From assembly GCF_964340395.1 (NCBI RefSeq), contig NC_135562.1, forward strand, positions 12,363,043 through 12,427,042: DNA of 64,000 nucleotides, written 5' to 3'. A model generated the notes under the pieces. That model made no database searches and was not told the origin of the DNA. It saw only the letters and a list, made by a program, of their open reading frames with translations. How positions within the stretch are numbered: the stretch's first letter is position 1; every line of letters starts with the position of its first letter. Source of the stretch: Glandiceps talaboti (Eukaryota > Hemichordata > Enteropneusta > Spengelidae). Shown one piece after another: positions 43,291 to 56,050 of this stretch. The translations under genes and the position numbers were made by a program.

Positions 43291-44087
43291 GCAGTGCACT
43301 TTTCAGCCTGTCGTACTATTCTACTAAGAATCTTCAGCATGAAATAATAACATCAAATGCGCATACATCTAAAAATACTATCAAGGTAATATATTTCTCT
43401 ACTTGGATATGTTTGCTATCGTGACTAAGGTCTTTAAAAACAAATGAATGTCATCCTCGGCTTAGTTACAGTAGCTTAAATCAACAGATAATACGGCCTG
43501 TAGAGCTGATAAAATCTCTCAGCATCGGGACATCTGACTTCAGACAGTCTTAACATTATACATATATCATGCCAATCAACTACAAACTGCAGCTGCCTTG
43601 CCCATTCTCTGTCATTTTTGCAAATTAAAACTTCTCTGACATATTTCGTTGATGACATTATTTTACATCTTCAGAGTTTGTTTTTATTGCCATTGATCAC
43701 GATTTAAAGAGACACACATCACTAGATTAGATATTAATCATTGCACCAAACAAAAGGTACAACAGAGAGAGAGAGATGAGGGAAAAGATCCCCTAAGTAG
43801 TTAGGAATTATGAAACACAGTTGTTCAGTTTTTATGTACACACAAAAAATACCTTTCATATCTCAAAACAGGTAGTGTAATTATGTCATTTTTCATTATA
43901 ACAAATGGTGTATACACTGTGACAAACTATCCATATTTTCTGTTTAAAATAAATAACCTCTTTTCATGGCCCTAAATTGATGTTTGGGATAAATTGATAT
44001 TTTTGGGTAAATTGATATTTTTGGTCATATGCTTGTTTTGAGCCATAACAAATATTTTATCATTTATGACGATGAAATCTGATAAGT
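43291..44087. other. AT-rich sequence, no gene seen
   Basis: A short GAGAGAGAGA tract near 43765; a TAAATTGATATTTTTGGG duplication near 43988-44025. No gene. Confidence 0.45.
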
Positions 44088-44290
44088 CCTTTAAAAAAAT
44101 GCTTTGGTCCGGTTACCCGACCCCTCCTAGTTTTTCACTGCCGACCCTAAACTTCATTTTACGTATTCAAGGAAAAAAAAGTAAAATCTCGAAAATTGTG
44201 AAGTCTCATGAAAAATAAAATAAAAAAATCTACCTACCCACCTATTCTAAAACTGAGCATAATCGGAATCACACAATTTTTTTTTAAGGT
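44088..44290 (+). mobile_element. TIR element family M1, shortened copy
   Basis: Left end TTGGTCCGGTTACCCGACCC and CTAGTTTTTCACTGCCGACC, then GAAAATTGTGAAGTCTCATG, directly followed by the right end CTACCTACCCACCTATTCTA and GAGCATAATCGGAATCACAC. The central duplication present in the 33228 copy is absent. AAAAAATG TTTTTTTT edges replace the outermost bases. Confidence 0.75.
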
Positions 44291-44383
44291 CCAAAGGGAC
44301 CATTCTTTAATTATATCAAAACCAAAATCTGATGTATGGTTTGATTCCTTTTTATATACTTCATATAATGTTGTATTCAAAAC

Positions 44384-44566
44384 GGACATGATTTGATAGT
44401 ATGAACTCCTCACTGACACCCTACTATCAGATATGATTTGATAATATGAACACCTCACTGATATCCTACTGTCAGATATGATTTGATAATATGAACACCT
44501 TACTGATACCGTACTGTCAGATATGATTTGATAATATGAACTCCTCACTGATACCGTACTGAAGGC
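44384..44566. repeat. 45-bp minisatellite, 4 copies
   Basis: Unit AGATATGATTTGATAATATG then AACACCTCACTGATACC(G/C)TACTGTC. As 45 is a multiple of 3, an antisense frame (44234-44575) stays open and gives a 15-residue repeat (SYYQIISDS.VSVR). No other coding evidence. Confidence 0.92.
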
Positions 44567-45656
<1,090 letters not shown>

Positions 45657-45736
45657 GTTAGATAGAGATCATAGAAAACAAGCTGCCCACACCTAACTTT
45701 CTAGACTATCACTTATACGTGCTTTTCATCATATAG

Positions 45737-45800
45737 GCCACGGTGGCCAAGTAATATAATAAGTTATTACCCTAAAACTCGTATCATTACAATTTATACA
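45737..45800 (+). repeat. Possible degraded tRNA-derived SINE head
   Basis: GGCCACGGTGGCCAAGTAAT resembles the GGCCACGGTGGCCGAGTGGT start of tRNA-derived SINEs with its A box; ACCCTAAAACTCGTAT lies where an anticodon loop would be. The B box is not recognisable. Based on resemblance only. Confidence 0.35.
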
Positions 45801-46014
45801 ATTACAGTGGATGTTTCTATAATTTATAAATTACCTACATGTAGTACATTTTCTATGAAACTAGGGCATACATAATGGCATTGAGCCCAGCTTTACATGT
45901 ACACACTTATAAATAAACGCTTCTTATATTTAATGGTAACATTCTGTACTCTAGCTAACATCTCTGACCCTAAATGTTACTTGTTTCATTCATGGAGGAT
46001 GGAAATGAAGGGGG
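45801..46014. other. AT-rich sequence
   Basis: No gene seen; the 60-codon frame at 45897-46079 enters the G-rich duplication. Confidence 0.4.
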
Positions 46015-46312
46015 AGGGGGGAGGGGTTTACGGTGTGTGTGTGTGGAGGGGATTGTTGGTTATTGATCATACTAGGTAAATGACATAGCTTGAATTCGTC
46101 TATCGTAATCTCTATGTCTTAATGCTAATTTTCTCCTTCACTGATAGTGGGGGGGGGGGGGGTGTTACGGTGTGTGTGTGTGCGCATGTGTGTGGAGGGG
46201 ATTGTTGGTTATTGATCATGCTAGGTAAATGACATAGCTTGAATTCGTCTATCGTAATCTCTATATCTTAATGCTAATTTTCTCCTTCACTGATAGTGGG
46301 GGGTTGAGGGTA
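46015..46312. repeat. ~149-bp recent tandem duplication
   Basis: GGAGGGGATTGTTGGTTATT, GATCAT(A/G)CTAGGTAAATGA, GCTTGAATTCGTCTATCGTA, ATCTCTAT(G/A)TCTTAATGCT and TTCTCCTTCACTGATAGTGG are found twice, 149 bp apart (GATTGTTGG at 46051 and 46200). The copies differ at about two bases outside a G-run and a GT-run, so the duplication is recent. Confidence 0.9.
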
Positions 46313-46877
46313 CACATGTAGGTGGGGTGGGAATGGGCGTGAGGGTAGGGATTGCAAAGTATGCCAGAATACATGACATAGATTTATAAATCATGCCAAA
46401 ATTTGAAAATTTGAACTTATCACCGAGCTCCTATTCATAATATATTACCATGTGTTATTTTTGCTGGCATGCTATCTCAGGGAATCACTCCATATATAGA
46501 AAGACACAAGCAGAGAGACACAAAAGTACATGTACAATACCTCATGTCATGTTTTATTTCTAGCTCATCCATCATTTCATTCCCCACAGTACACAAGTCT
46601 TGACAGATGTTAGTATGGTCTATTAATACTGACTACCTTCACTGGTGGTGAACAATGAAATCATTTGGTGGTTGGCCTTTCTCTGTTACCCCTAGACTTT
46701 TGGAACAGTTTATTGAGAGATAACTGATATTTTCAACGTTAAGGGTGGTAGGGTGTAGTTTGCCCTGACAATTGCCATTCAATTATTTACCCACGACATG
46801 TAGGTCTGATTATAACTGTGATATCACATAAGTCAAAAGTACCAAATATGCTATATTGTGGACACGGAATGATTCTC
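46313..46877. other. G-rich motif, then AT-rich sequence
   Basis: GGGGTGGGAATGGGCGTGAG then GGTAGGG at 46323-46350 fits a quadruplex on the plus strand. No gene in the remainder. Confidence 0.5.
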
Positions 46878-46891
46878 ACCCCCCCCCCCCC

Positions 46892-46923
<32 letters not shown>
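46878..46923. repeat. (C)n(AC)n tract
   Basis: A C-run of about 15 followed by about 14 AC steps. Frames across it on both strands are artefacts. Confidence 0.92.
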
Positions 46924-46926
<3 letters not shown>

Positions 46927-47054
46927 TCCAGAATCTAGGGCCTGACACATTGTATACGCATGCAGATGCACACATGCATGAACACATACAAACAGACCCA
47001 GGTATACAAATGCATACAGATGTACACATAGACACACACAGATACAAATACAAT

Positions 47055-47385
47055 TTTTTTTCAGATTTCCCCCACTCTTTTCCCTGTTTTCAAAAAACCG
47101 TTACATTTTGTAAAAAGAATACTGAATATATAGGAAACTTTGTCATCATCATTTTTCCAGATTTCCACCTGTGTTACCTGTATTTTAATATTGTAACAGT
47201 AGAAAAAGCATTGAATATGTCCACTAGGAAACATTGTATTTTTCCTGTAAATTTCCCTCTTTCTGTTACCTGTTTCTAAAATCTTTAAAAACACTGAATG
47301 TGCAGGAAACTTTGTATGTTCCGCTTTTTTTGTAAATCTTGCCAAATACAGTGAATGTGTAGGAAACATGTCATACTCCAGTCTC
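47055..47385. repeat. Degenerate ~90-bp tandem repeat, ~4 copies
   Basis: (A/C)(T/C)TGAAT(A/G)T(A/G)..(T)AGGAAAC(T/A)TTGT recurs near 47119, 47210, 47296 and 47350, with TTTCC(A/C)..TTTCC(A/C)(C/T)CT and GTTACCTGT between. The antisense 108-codon frame (47061-47387) arises from it. Confidence 0.55.
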
Positions 47386-47454
47386 ATACGTACTACACTT
47401 CTAAAGTCGTATAGCTTAGAACACTATATTCACTGCACGTCCTAAAGCTTTAGT

Positions 47455-47548
47455 GTTGAGAGGAAGTTTATTGTCAAGATCAACCAGCAGAAAAACTATC
47501 TAAACTAAATTTCTGCTGGGTGATCTAGACAATAAACTTTCTCTCAAC
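47455..47548. other. 94-nt long hairpin, miRNA-precursor- or MITE-like
   Basis: Arms 47455-47493 and 47510-47548 are complementary at 36 of 39 positions (left arm outer end GTTGAGAGGAAGTTTATTGT, right arm outer end ACAATAAACTTTCTCTCAAC) around a 16-nt loop (47494-47509). Outside, CTAAAGCTTTAG and GCTGCTTTAG add loose pairing. Long near-perfect stem suits a miRNA precursor or a minimal inverted-repeat transposon. No second copy seen. Confidence 0.5.
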
Positions 47549-49101
47549 GTTACAAAAAAAGCTGCTTTAGCTGCTACTGGAATTTTTTTTTTTTTTAAAC
47601 TGTTTTGACAGATAAAATGCTGGTACAGGTGTGGACAGGTACGCTAAATATAATTCAAATCGAATCCATTTTTCAATTTTTAGTGTAGATGGAAAGTTGA
47701 ATTCAATGCAGTTTAAAGTTATCTGGATCAATTTAATTCAGATTGGATCCGGTTCAGATATGGATAGGGCTTCTGTAACCGAGCTGTCGTACTTTGTGTA
47801 TTTTTGGCCCAGTAATCAGAATCTGATGTGTGGCTTCAGTTTTTCTAGTATTATATTAGTCCCTACATGTGTGCATGATCACCTCAAAAAAACCTGTTAT
47901 CAGCTTAATATACTAAAAATAGTAATGCAGAGTAGTGTGTTCTCAATGATTCATGTCATTTTTTTGTTATCTTAGCACTGGATTTATAAGAGCAGTGATG
48001 TTTGATTAACGCTAACCTATCAGGTACAGGTTAAGATAAAGTTAATTTTCAGCTAATAATTGACAGTAAATAGTTATATTTAGTAAGATCCTAGCTTAAT
48101 TTGGAAGCACGTGTAGTAAAAATAGCAACAGTACAATATCTGAGTCAACATGGTGGTGGTTGGAGTTAGTGATAAGAAAAACCACAAAAAAAACCTCCAG
48201 TTTTTCAAGTGCAATACGTACTAGTTATCATTTAGAAATATATGTTATATATTCTAATACTACTTACGGTAATTTTAATTTGATTTCTGTTTGCAATATC
48301 AATTTTTAATATGCAATTCACATCGTAATTTTTAATGTCCGGTTCTATCAATATCAGTTAAAACACCTTTTTCTACTGAGGGGATATTTGTTTGTACACG
48401 GATAATTACTAGTTGAGCACAAGAGGATATTATTAGAAGGTTTAGGACTTGAGTAGGACAGAGACTTGACTGTCTGGCTCGAAAATGTCACTTGTGCCAA
48501 GTCTGATAGCCAAGTCTTGTAATTAAAGTTGTATTGTTCCTGTAGTCTGGATGCCAACGTGGTCCTAACTAAACCACATGAGTGGAGGTGTAAATTGTAA
48601 TGAACTAATGATGCCGTATAGGCACTAGTGTTAATGTATACATGATTTCTTCACTTTTTATTGCAAGAGGTTTGGTTATTGCCATATTTTCGCAAAACGG
48701 GAAAACCCATTCAACTTAAACAATCAAGTAAACTTTAAAGTGAATACATATTCGTACTTTAAGAGTTAGCCTCGAGTTAATGTTATCTTAGTCTACAATA
48801 TAATGTACACAGAATGACTGTTAATGTGCATACATCATCCAGCATGTAGAATTAATGTACAGAACCCATCTACTAAGTCACTACAGGGTATTACATTTAT
48901 TTTTCACGGTAGAATAAGATCAATTCATGGTAAAGAGGGACTCATTTTTCCAAAAAATAAATAGTTTTTTTTTTACATTTTGTGGAAAATGTGAAGTTCG
49001 TTTTTGTTTTTTTTAAAATAGTGGTTAATCCTCGCTGTCGTGGCTTCACATTTTTTTTACGCAAGGGTTTAAAAGTACTTACAAAAATACTCTAAACATA
49101 T
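47549..49101. other. AT-rich sequence, no convincing gene
   Basis: A 114-codon plus-strand frame at 47631-47975 has repeated ATTC/ATCC phrases (AATTCAATGC, AATTCAGATTGGATCC) but no domain I can recognise. Not called. Confidence 0.4.
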
Positions 49102-49109
49102 CTACAAAT
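49102..49109. other. 8-bp target-site duplication, left
   Basis: CTACAAAT, exactly repeated at 49380-49387; fits the Ac-type hAT consensus nTnnnnAn. Confidence 0.9.
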
Positions 49110-49379
49110 CAGTGTCCCCTCTAATGATAGCCAAATTTTGTTGTTGTGAGTCAAAATGATAAAAACTGGCATTTCTTGTGAGTCACCACAGAGTAAGAGA
49201 TAGGGGAACACAAAATTTTGGTGTGTCACTAGAAATTGTGTGCGTCAGTGGCATGTCAAATTGGCTTAGAGGGCACACTGGTCACCACATAGTAAGAGAT
49301 AGGGGAACACAAAATTTTGGTGCATCACAAGAAATTGTGTGCATCAGTGGCACATCAAATTGGCTTAGCGGGCACACTG
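49110..49379 (+). mobile_element. hAT-type MITE, 270-bp copy with internal duplication
   Basis: TIRs CAGTGTCCCCTCTAA (left) and TTAGCGGGCACACTG (right), flanked by a perfect 8-bp duplication CTACAAAT. A 99-bp block starting GTCACCACA(G/T)AGTAAGAGA at 49182 is repeated at 49281 and includes a complete copy of the right TIR (GAGGGCACACTG at 49269-49280). The 41007 copy has the block once. The 101-codon frame at 49178-49483 is a translation of this duplication. Non-autonomous; no transposase in the window. Confidence 0.95.
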
Positions 49380-49387
49380 CTACAAAT
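49380..49387. other. 8-bp target-site duplication, right
   Basis: CTACAAAT, partner of 49102-49109. Confidence 0.9.
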
Positions 49388-50244
49388 GTACAAAATATCA
49401 AAATTTACAAAGGTGGTAGTTACTTGAAAAAGGTGTGTGACGTTCATTTCATCAAGGGTAATATACCACCACCATCTTATTAAAATGAAATACATGTAGA
49501 TGTTTGGTACTATGTCAGGCATACAAAATCGTAGAATAAAAACAAATCACCCTTTTCTTGTCAAACTTGATCAAAATAAATGAACAATTAACCACTAAGT
49601 TCTTCAGTTGTGTGACAAAATGAGAAATTTTGCCGTCAATATTTGATGAGATTTGAGACAATAGACTCTTCTGAGGATTAGATTAAATGTTATAATTAAG
49701 ACAGATAATCCCCACTAGTCATTTGTCACTGGTTTATCACGACTTATCCTTGATTATTCTTAAACAAAAATAAAATGAAGTAAAATACTGACCATATATC
49801 TGATACTGTAACAAATGTATAATTAATGAAATATAATTAAATATGTACAAAATAACACGATTAATGCATTTTGTTCGTTTCAGGTCGCATGAGGCATTTT
49901 TTTCACAATTTGTAATTTCTATAGTACTATTAAAACAAGTATCTGAGGATGTACTGTAAACCTAGGTATTTTTGCTACTAGAAAATTTTGCGATTGTAAA
50001 AGTCTTCAGCTAGTTCTCAAAGACTGATTTTTACTAATTACCAGACTGGTTCATTGTGTTCATGTACAAGAAGGCATTTTAAGTCACTACTTTTTTTTTT
50101 GCATCCAGTGAAATAAGCGAAAATAAGTCTTTAGCAAAAATGTCCTGTTTTAGAGTATATTTCCCTTGATATTTACACCTGTCCACTAATTGCAAATATT
50201 GTCCATTTCAAGTTATGTATGATGAAAATTTTAGTTGAAATTCT
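49388..50244. other. AT-rich sequence, no gene seen
   Basis: No feature recognised. Confidence 0.45.
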
Positions 50245-51140
50245 CTCTTAATTTTAACATTTCTAAAAGCCTGATTGTATGATTATAGTATAAATGGTAT
50301 GATGGTATGTATGATTATAGTATAAAAACCTGGATATTTATACTTACAGCACCACATAGATGTAGAATGAATAATTGTACATTTTATTTGTAAAGTGAAA
50401 ATTATTGTGGACAGTAATTTTTTGGCAGTTTCTTTTAAATTTAATATTTCTAAAATAACTGTGACTTAAAGTAAATCTGAGAAGAACAGCAATAACTGAG
50501 CATGTATATTTAAAAATATATATATTTTATGCCAAAAAAAAACATATTTAAAAAATAAATAAAATAAAATAAAATGATATAAAATATACTAACAACATTT
50601 GAAATGAATTATTTTACATTTCAATTGTACAGTTTTGATTATCCTACACAATACATTTTTTTTTAAATTCAGTTCTAAAAACAAACCTTAAAAATAAGTG
50701 AGAATGCGATATCAACAACTGAAATTGTATATACATAAAACATAATAGCACAGAGAATAAATACTGCACATTTCAGCTTACACTGAATGGCTTTCATTTA
50801 CAATTTCTAATTTTAATATTTCTAAATAAGCATTTAAAATAAAAAATGAGAAAACACCTGAGCATGGTATTAATAACTTAAAGTTCATTTCATATCACTC
50901 ACAATACATATGGTACATTTCAGGTCAAACTTGAATAGATTTGACCAATTCTAATTTTAATATTTCTAAAAAAAAAAAAAAAAAAAAAGCAAGCATTTTT
51001 TTAAGAGTATTAATAAGTGACACGGTTCATTTGTTAGAAAATACAACAGCCTTACACAAGATACATATGGTTCATTTCAGGTAAAACTTACAACAATTTG
51101 GACATTTTTGCAATTTTACTATTTATTTATTAAAATATCA
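50245..51140. repeat. Highly degenerate ~170-190-bp repeat
   Basis: AATTTTAATATTTCTAAA-like words occur near 50258, 50440, 50808, 50950 and (weakly) 51115. ACACAATACAT or CACAATACATATGGTACATT then TCAGGT-like words lie between them. Probably an ancient long-unit tandem array. An A-run sits at about 50969-50987. Confidence 0.45.
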
Positions 51141-52145
51141 CTTCATATATAACATTGGTTCAATCACCAAAACAAACAGTGTTGAATTTTTTATTCATTG
51201 GATTGACAATTTCCAGTAATTTCAACGGTGTTGTCATGTACTAAAAACAGAATTGTCGAGAGAGAGAGAAAAAAAGGAAAAGTGTGTGGGTGTAAGAGAA
51301 ATTGCTTTCCATCAGGCGTACATTGCACAGCATATATTTTGTCCTAGCTATAATAATTTTCAGATTAATTCACAACTATTTAATTATTTATCAAAAAGAA
51401 CTTTTCCCCCTACAGATAATGCGTTTGAAAACTAGATAATAAACCATGTGATGCTATTGTGAAATAAAACTGCTGTCAGTACATGCGGATTTATATTTAA
51501 CAACATCGTAACATGTGGAGCACTTGTACTTACCTTTCTAAATTGTCGGCGAAGAAAATAAAAAGACGCTACGAAAGATTAAACATGCAAATTGACGTGG
51601 GAAGCGTAGGGTAGACTTTGTCATCGTTGATAGTTGAAGGAAAAGAATGAAAGAATGAATATATAGATGAATGAATGAATCAATACGTGAACCAATGCTG
51701 CTGTGACAAGTAGCTCCTACTCCGATCAGACTATCCTATTATCTAAATAGGGGTGGTATGGTGTCAGTTTATTAAAACCTTGAGGGGGTGGGTGTGACAT
51801 GACGTTGCTCCCATACTGTACTTATTTGGAGTAACACTCAATATTGTGGTTAGAAAAGATGGAAAGACTTGAAGCGTTTGATTTTGATGGGGTTTTTTTC
51901 ACACCATAAGTAGTTGCGAAAAACATTATTTTCATAAAATATTTTTTTTTAAATTTTTTAGAAAAAAAAATAGAATTGGTTCAGATTTAGTCCTTAATTA
52001 ACAACAAAATTATAGTGAACAGTGTGTGAATTGCAGTTTCTAATTTTCAAAAACCCAGTCAATGTGTAAACAATGTGAAAATGGTACTAAATTTAGATTA
52101 AAAGAGGGAGTTTCGTAATAAAATATACCTTTTTTCTCAAAACAT
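51141..52145. other. AT-rich sequence, no gene seen
   Basis: GAGAGAGAGA near 51260 and a GAATGAATGAATCA piece near 51670. No gene. Confidence 0.45.
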
Positions 52146-52985
52146 AGATATTACAAGTTTTCAAGTTGTGTGGTTCATAATAAAACATGTGAATGATATA
52201 AAATCTGAAATTGAAGGAATGCGATCTACCACAAAATTTCTTGTTTATCCAGCATACATGTACATTTGTAGATATTACAAGTTTTCAAATCACAAGTTTC
52301 AGTACATAGACTGTAACTATAAAAGTATCAATTTAAAAAAATGTAGTCTCAGCTAGTAGAAGATAATTATCTTATCAAGCACAGATTCTTGTAGAACCAT
52401 ATGTTTTCAAGTTGTGTGCTTCATCACACAGAATAAAACATGTGAATGATATAAAACCGCTGCTTTCTGAAAATTGCACACATGTAGATATTACAAGTTT
52501 TACAAGTTGTGTGCTTCATCACACAGAATAAAACATGTATATGATATAAGACCGATGCTTACTGAAAATTGCATACATGTACATATTACAAGTTCTTGAG
52601 TCACAAGTTTCACTATATAGATTATTGATACTATAAAAGTATAAAATTTATTTTTTTAAATGTAGTATAGAGGATACCTTATCAAGCACAGATTCTAGAA
52701 CTACAAGTTTTCAAGTCGTGTGCTTGATCACACAAAATTACGAGTATGAATTGAACAAATGCAATCTGGCAAAATATACCTTGTTTATCAAGCATACATT
52801 GTATCGGTATGATACATGAAGTTTTCAAGTTACTTCAATATGTAGAACAAAACGTGTAACTAATCCAGAAGAGATCCTATGTGTTGATACTACCCTTGTT
52901 TATCAAGTATATACGTACTACAGGTTTTCAAGTCACGTGGCTTTATCACACAGAATGAAAACAATCACAAGTTTAAATTTGGTTC
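52146..52985. repeat. Diverged ~110-bp tandem repeat, ~7 copies
   Basis: Units hold GATATTACAAGTTTTCAAGT, TGTGTGCTTCATCACACAGA, ATAAAACATGTGAATGATAT and AAAATTGCACACATGTA. Some units carry an alternative middle (TACAAAAGTAT-type and TTATCAAGCACAGATTCTAG). Two variant unit types seem to alternate in part of the array. Confidence 0.75.
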
Positions 52986-54329
52986 CATCACATAGCAAGA
53001 CATTGACAAATAGGGTGAATCAGGTGCCACTGGTAAGATAGCAATCATACAAGCAATAAGATAAACTGTGAGACCACCAAAGGTTATCATGTAATTGTGC
53101 ACTGTGTCAGTGCTCTTTTCAAGATCTACAAAAAGTCTAATTCATATTTTACAACATGCTGTTTTTGACTGAGGGCAGTATTCGATGTTTTTCACCTTGT
53201 AAAATGTATTTATTTATTTTTTTATAAATATTGCAAATGATAAAACAGTAATGATGTACAGAGTTGTCACTGTTAAGCCTTTAAGTTTTACCAGGAATTG
53301 GAACGGTTTCTTGGACATGATAAATATTACCTATCTTTATCAGTGTTGGTTTTTCTATGTACAATGTACATATGGTTTCCTAAAATGTGGAGGTTTTTTT
53401 CTATGTATGTGTGATTTCTTGAAATGTGATAGAAAATATTATCTAACTTAACAAAGTGTTCATTTTTCTAAAGCAGGCATTTACAGAGATTCTAAAATTG
53501 AATACGATCTTAAGACAATAATAACCACCAAACAAAGTGTCTTTTCTATAATTATGCAAATAAGTGTGACTTTCTAAAGAGATACCGCTCACAATAAACA
53601 ATTATGACTAGAAAACAATATTTTAAAAAACAAAATAGATCAAACTGAAAGGTTATGATTGAAAAATAAACTGACAGGGAAACGTGGGTAGATTTTACCT
53701 ACTTTTATTACCATGCCAACACTGTTAGGGGACCTCAACATGCCTTGGAAACAAATGTACACGTAGGTGTTACTGTTACCATAGAACCCCTACATGATAG
53801 GTGTTACTCTAGTTACGTGTAGTTGTTCTACGATCTTCTGTGGAAATGATCATACCGTGGACACATTTAGGACTAAAAAGGTGTAGAGTCGATAGTTTTA
53901 GATGTACCCACTTTCTATAATGCCCTTAATATAATCTGAAGTTCCTTTACCTTTTTTGAGTTTGTCGAACATTAAACGAAGAACGGTCCAACTTCAGAGA
54001 ATACATTGGGAGACTAGAACTTGAGGAGATAGATACAAGTTCGATTTGAAATTATAAGAACTTGCTCCCAATGAGGTTAAATTTAAAACCTTTTATTTCA
54101 GTCCTGCTCAAAAAAGACCTTTTAATTTTTTATGTAAATTGTGGTCATTATTTTCACAGAACTATATCATTTTTAAACACAAACATGTAAGACTTCATGA
54201 AATCATTGTAGGAAAAGTATACAGGAAGAAAAAGAGTACTTGATTATCACATTACTATGGTTCAATGATTACAGCATGACCAAAAGTCACATTGCATGTG
54301 ACTAATGTGTTTTATTTTAGTAATGAAAA
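52986..54329. other. AT-rich sequence, no gene seen
   Basis: ACGTAGGTGTTACTGTTACC and GATAGGTGTTACTCTAGTTA near 53760-53815 form a small direct duplication. No gene. Confidence 0.45.
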
Positions 54330-54410
54330 TTTCTACTCACACACTCAAAAAGATTTCTTGGGAAGTGAATCCAAAATTTTCACAGATGTCTCGTCAGCAT
54401 CATCAGGGGT
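54330..54410. repeat. Possible diverged dispersed repeat, partner at 15172
   Basis: TTTCTACTCACACAC, GAAGTGAATCCAAAATTTTC and ATGTCTCGTCAGCATCATCA loosely match 15165-15240 in the same orientation. Similarity is short and could be chance. It falls inside an unrecognised antisense frame of 107 codons. Confidence 0.3.
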
Positions 54411-55569
54411 GTAATACATTGGGCTGTTTGTAACATGTCTCTTCCTAGACATTGTGAAGTGAGCTTGAGAGAAACAGCTGTGAACGCCATGCCTGCATGA
54501 CATTTTAACGTGGGCTTTTTTTGGTGAATAAACATGACTACCTACAATAGCCCATTTATGTACATCCCTGATAATATGACGCGAGATATCAGCAAAAATT
54601 TGGGAAATTTTTTGACTGCAAGTAGAAGTTTTCATAATACTATGTATAAACCCAGAGTGTATGAACATTCATTGTTGCATATTTGTATTTTTGTGTATTT
54701 TTTTTTTTTTGAACTGGGAATTGCGATTTTTTTCCCCAGCGATTTTTTTCATACAGTCAAAGATATGCCTTGACACAGCCATACATAATGTTTTCACTGT
54801 TCTGATGGATTGACTTTGTCAAGCTAGTAAAAAAAAACATGATAATTTATCAACTTTAAGATTGATGCATTCAATTTGAGGAGTACCTAACGTGTCCTGG
54901 CTGTCATAACTAAATACACAAAGAATGACTGTTTACAAATCGATGCTGATTCTAACATAACACGATATAAAGCTATTGGCATTTCCAACAAAAAGAAATT
55001 CAATTGATATACAACTTATCATTCATAAAAAGGAATTTTTGATAAATGATTGTGGTAATTCTGAAAGTACAAAAATTTGATCTCTTACCATTGTTCTGTT
55101 GGCATCGTAGCGAAAGAGAGTCACTGCAGTGGTAAATCGTTCTATAGTATGGTTGTAATGGATAGGGTGTAATGATAGAGATGTGATGTGTCCAAGACTA
55201 AGATATAGCATACAGGATTTACATTAAACAAGACTGAGTTGTGGTTAAGACTGCATAGCTGTGGGATCACTTACATGACTGTAAAATTCCCACGAAATAT
55301 TTGTGGCGATATTTGTGGCCACACAAACAAACAGTTCCTATTATTTATAGAGAAATATGTTTACAAGATGTTATTGACCATCCCAGGAAGTATGGAAACT
55401 CATCAGGAAAGAACGATTTCCGTGTTTATAACCTGTATGGAAATAGAAATTGATTATTTTGTTGATTTCCTGTTTGCTGTGATGGTTTCCTACAGACTGT
55501 TTAATACAGCCCTAAAAGTGTTTACAAATTGCAGACGACACTCACGGGTTACAGATAAAAATAAAAAAT
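54411..55569. other. AT-rich sequence, no convincing gene
   Basis: An antisense frame of 107 codons (54345-54668) and a plus-strand frame of 110 codons (55239-55571) are the longest here. Neither shows a motif, signal peptide or membrane segment I can defend. They are not called as genes. Confidence 0.35.
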
Positions 55570-56050
55570 AAATTGATAAATTTTTTAGAAATTTTACATA
55601 AAAAATATTGTTTGTCTTTATCTGACAGGACAGGTTTTACAGTTTGATTTAAAATTAGAAACAAACTCAGCCACAACTATATTATAAATTGTTCTGAAAT
55701 TTTCATGAATTTTTTTATTTATTTTATTTTCACAGTCTGAGAAGTAGAGAATGAACTTTTTCAAAACTGTTATTTTGTCAATTTTAATTGAATTTATTTT
55801 TATATATTATTCACTTTTTGATCCCAATCTTGAAAAGACACTCCAGAATGTACTATGTTAATGATCATTATGAAATTTGAGAAGAACAATTAGAAAATTA
55901 GAAATATAATCATCAAAAAATGTATGGTTTTCTAAAAAAAAAAATTTGAAGAAAAGTTTTAGCTTCACAATTTGATCTCGAATTAGAAATGAACTCATTC
56001 AAAAAGTGTACTATTTTTATGAAATTTTAAGGTCAAGTTTTAAGAACACT
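55570..56050. repeat. Degenerate ~180-bp repeat, 2-3 copies
   Basis: TTTTACAGTTTGATTTAAAA then TTAGAAACAAACTCA near 55633 is echoed by TTAGCTTCACAATTTGATCT then CGAATTAGAAATGAACTCAT near 55960, with AGAGAATGAACTTTTTCAAA between. Only weakly repeated. Confidence 0.4.

Noticed and set aside
42954-43340. 128-codon Thr/His/Tyr/Asn/Gln-rich antisense frame
   Set aside because: It is the TTGTG/TAGTG pentanucleotide satellite.
49178-49483. 101-codon frame with two similar halves
   Set aside because: The halves are the 99-bp duplication inside the hAT MITE.
55239-55571. 110-codon plus-strand frame with mixed residues
   Set aside because: No recognisable motif, no promoter or splice context, and length within chance expectation; transcript data would be needed.
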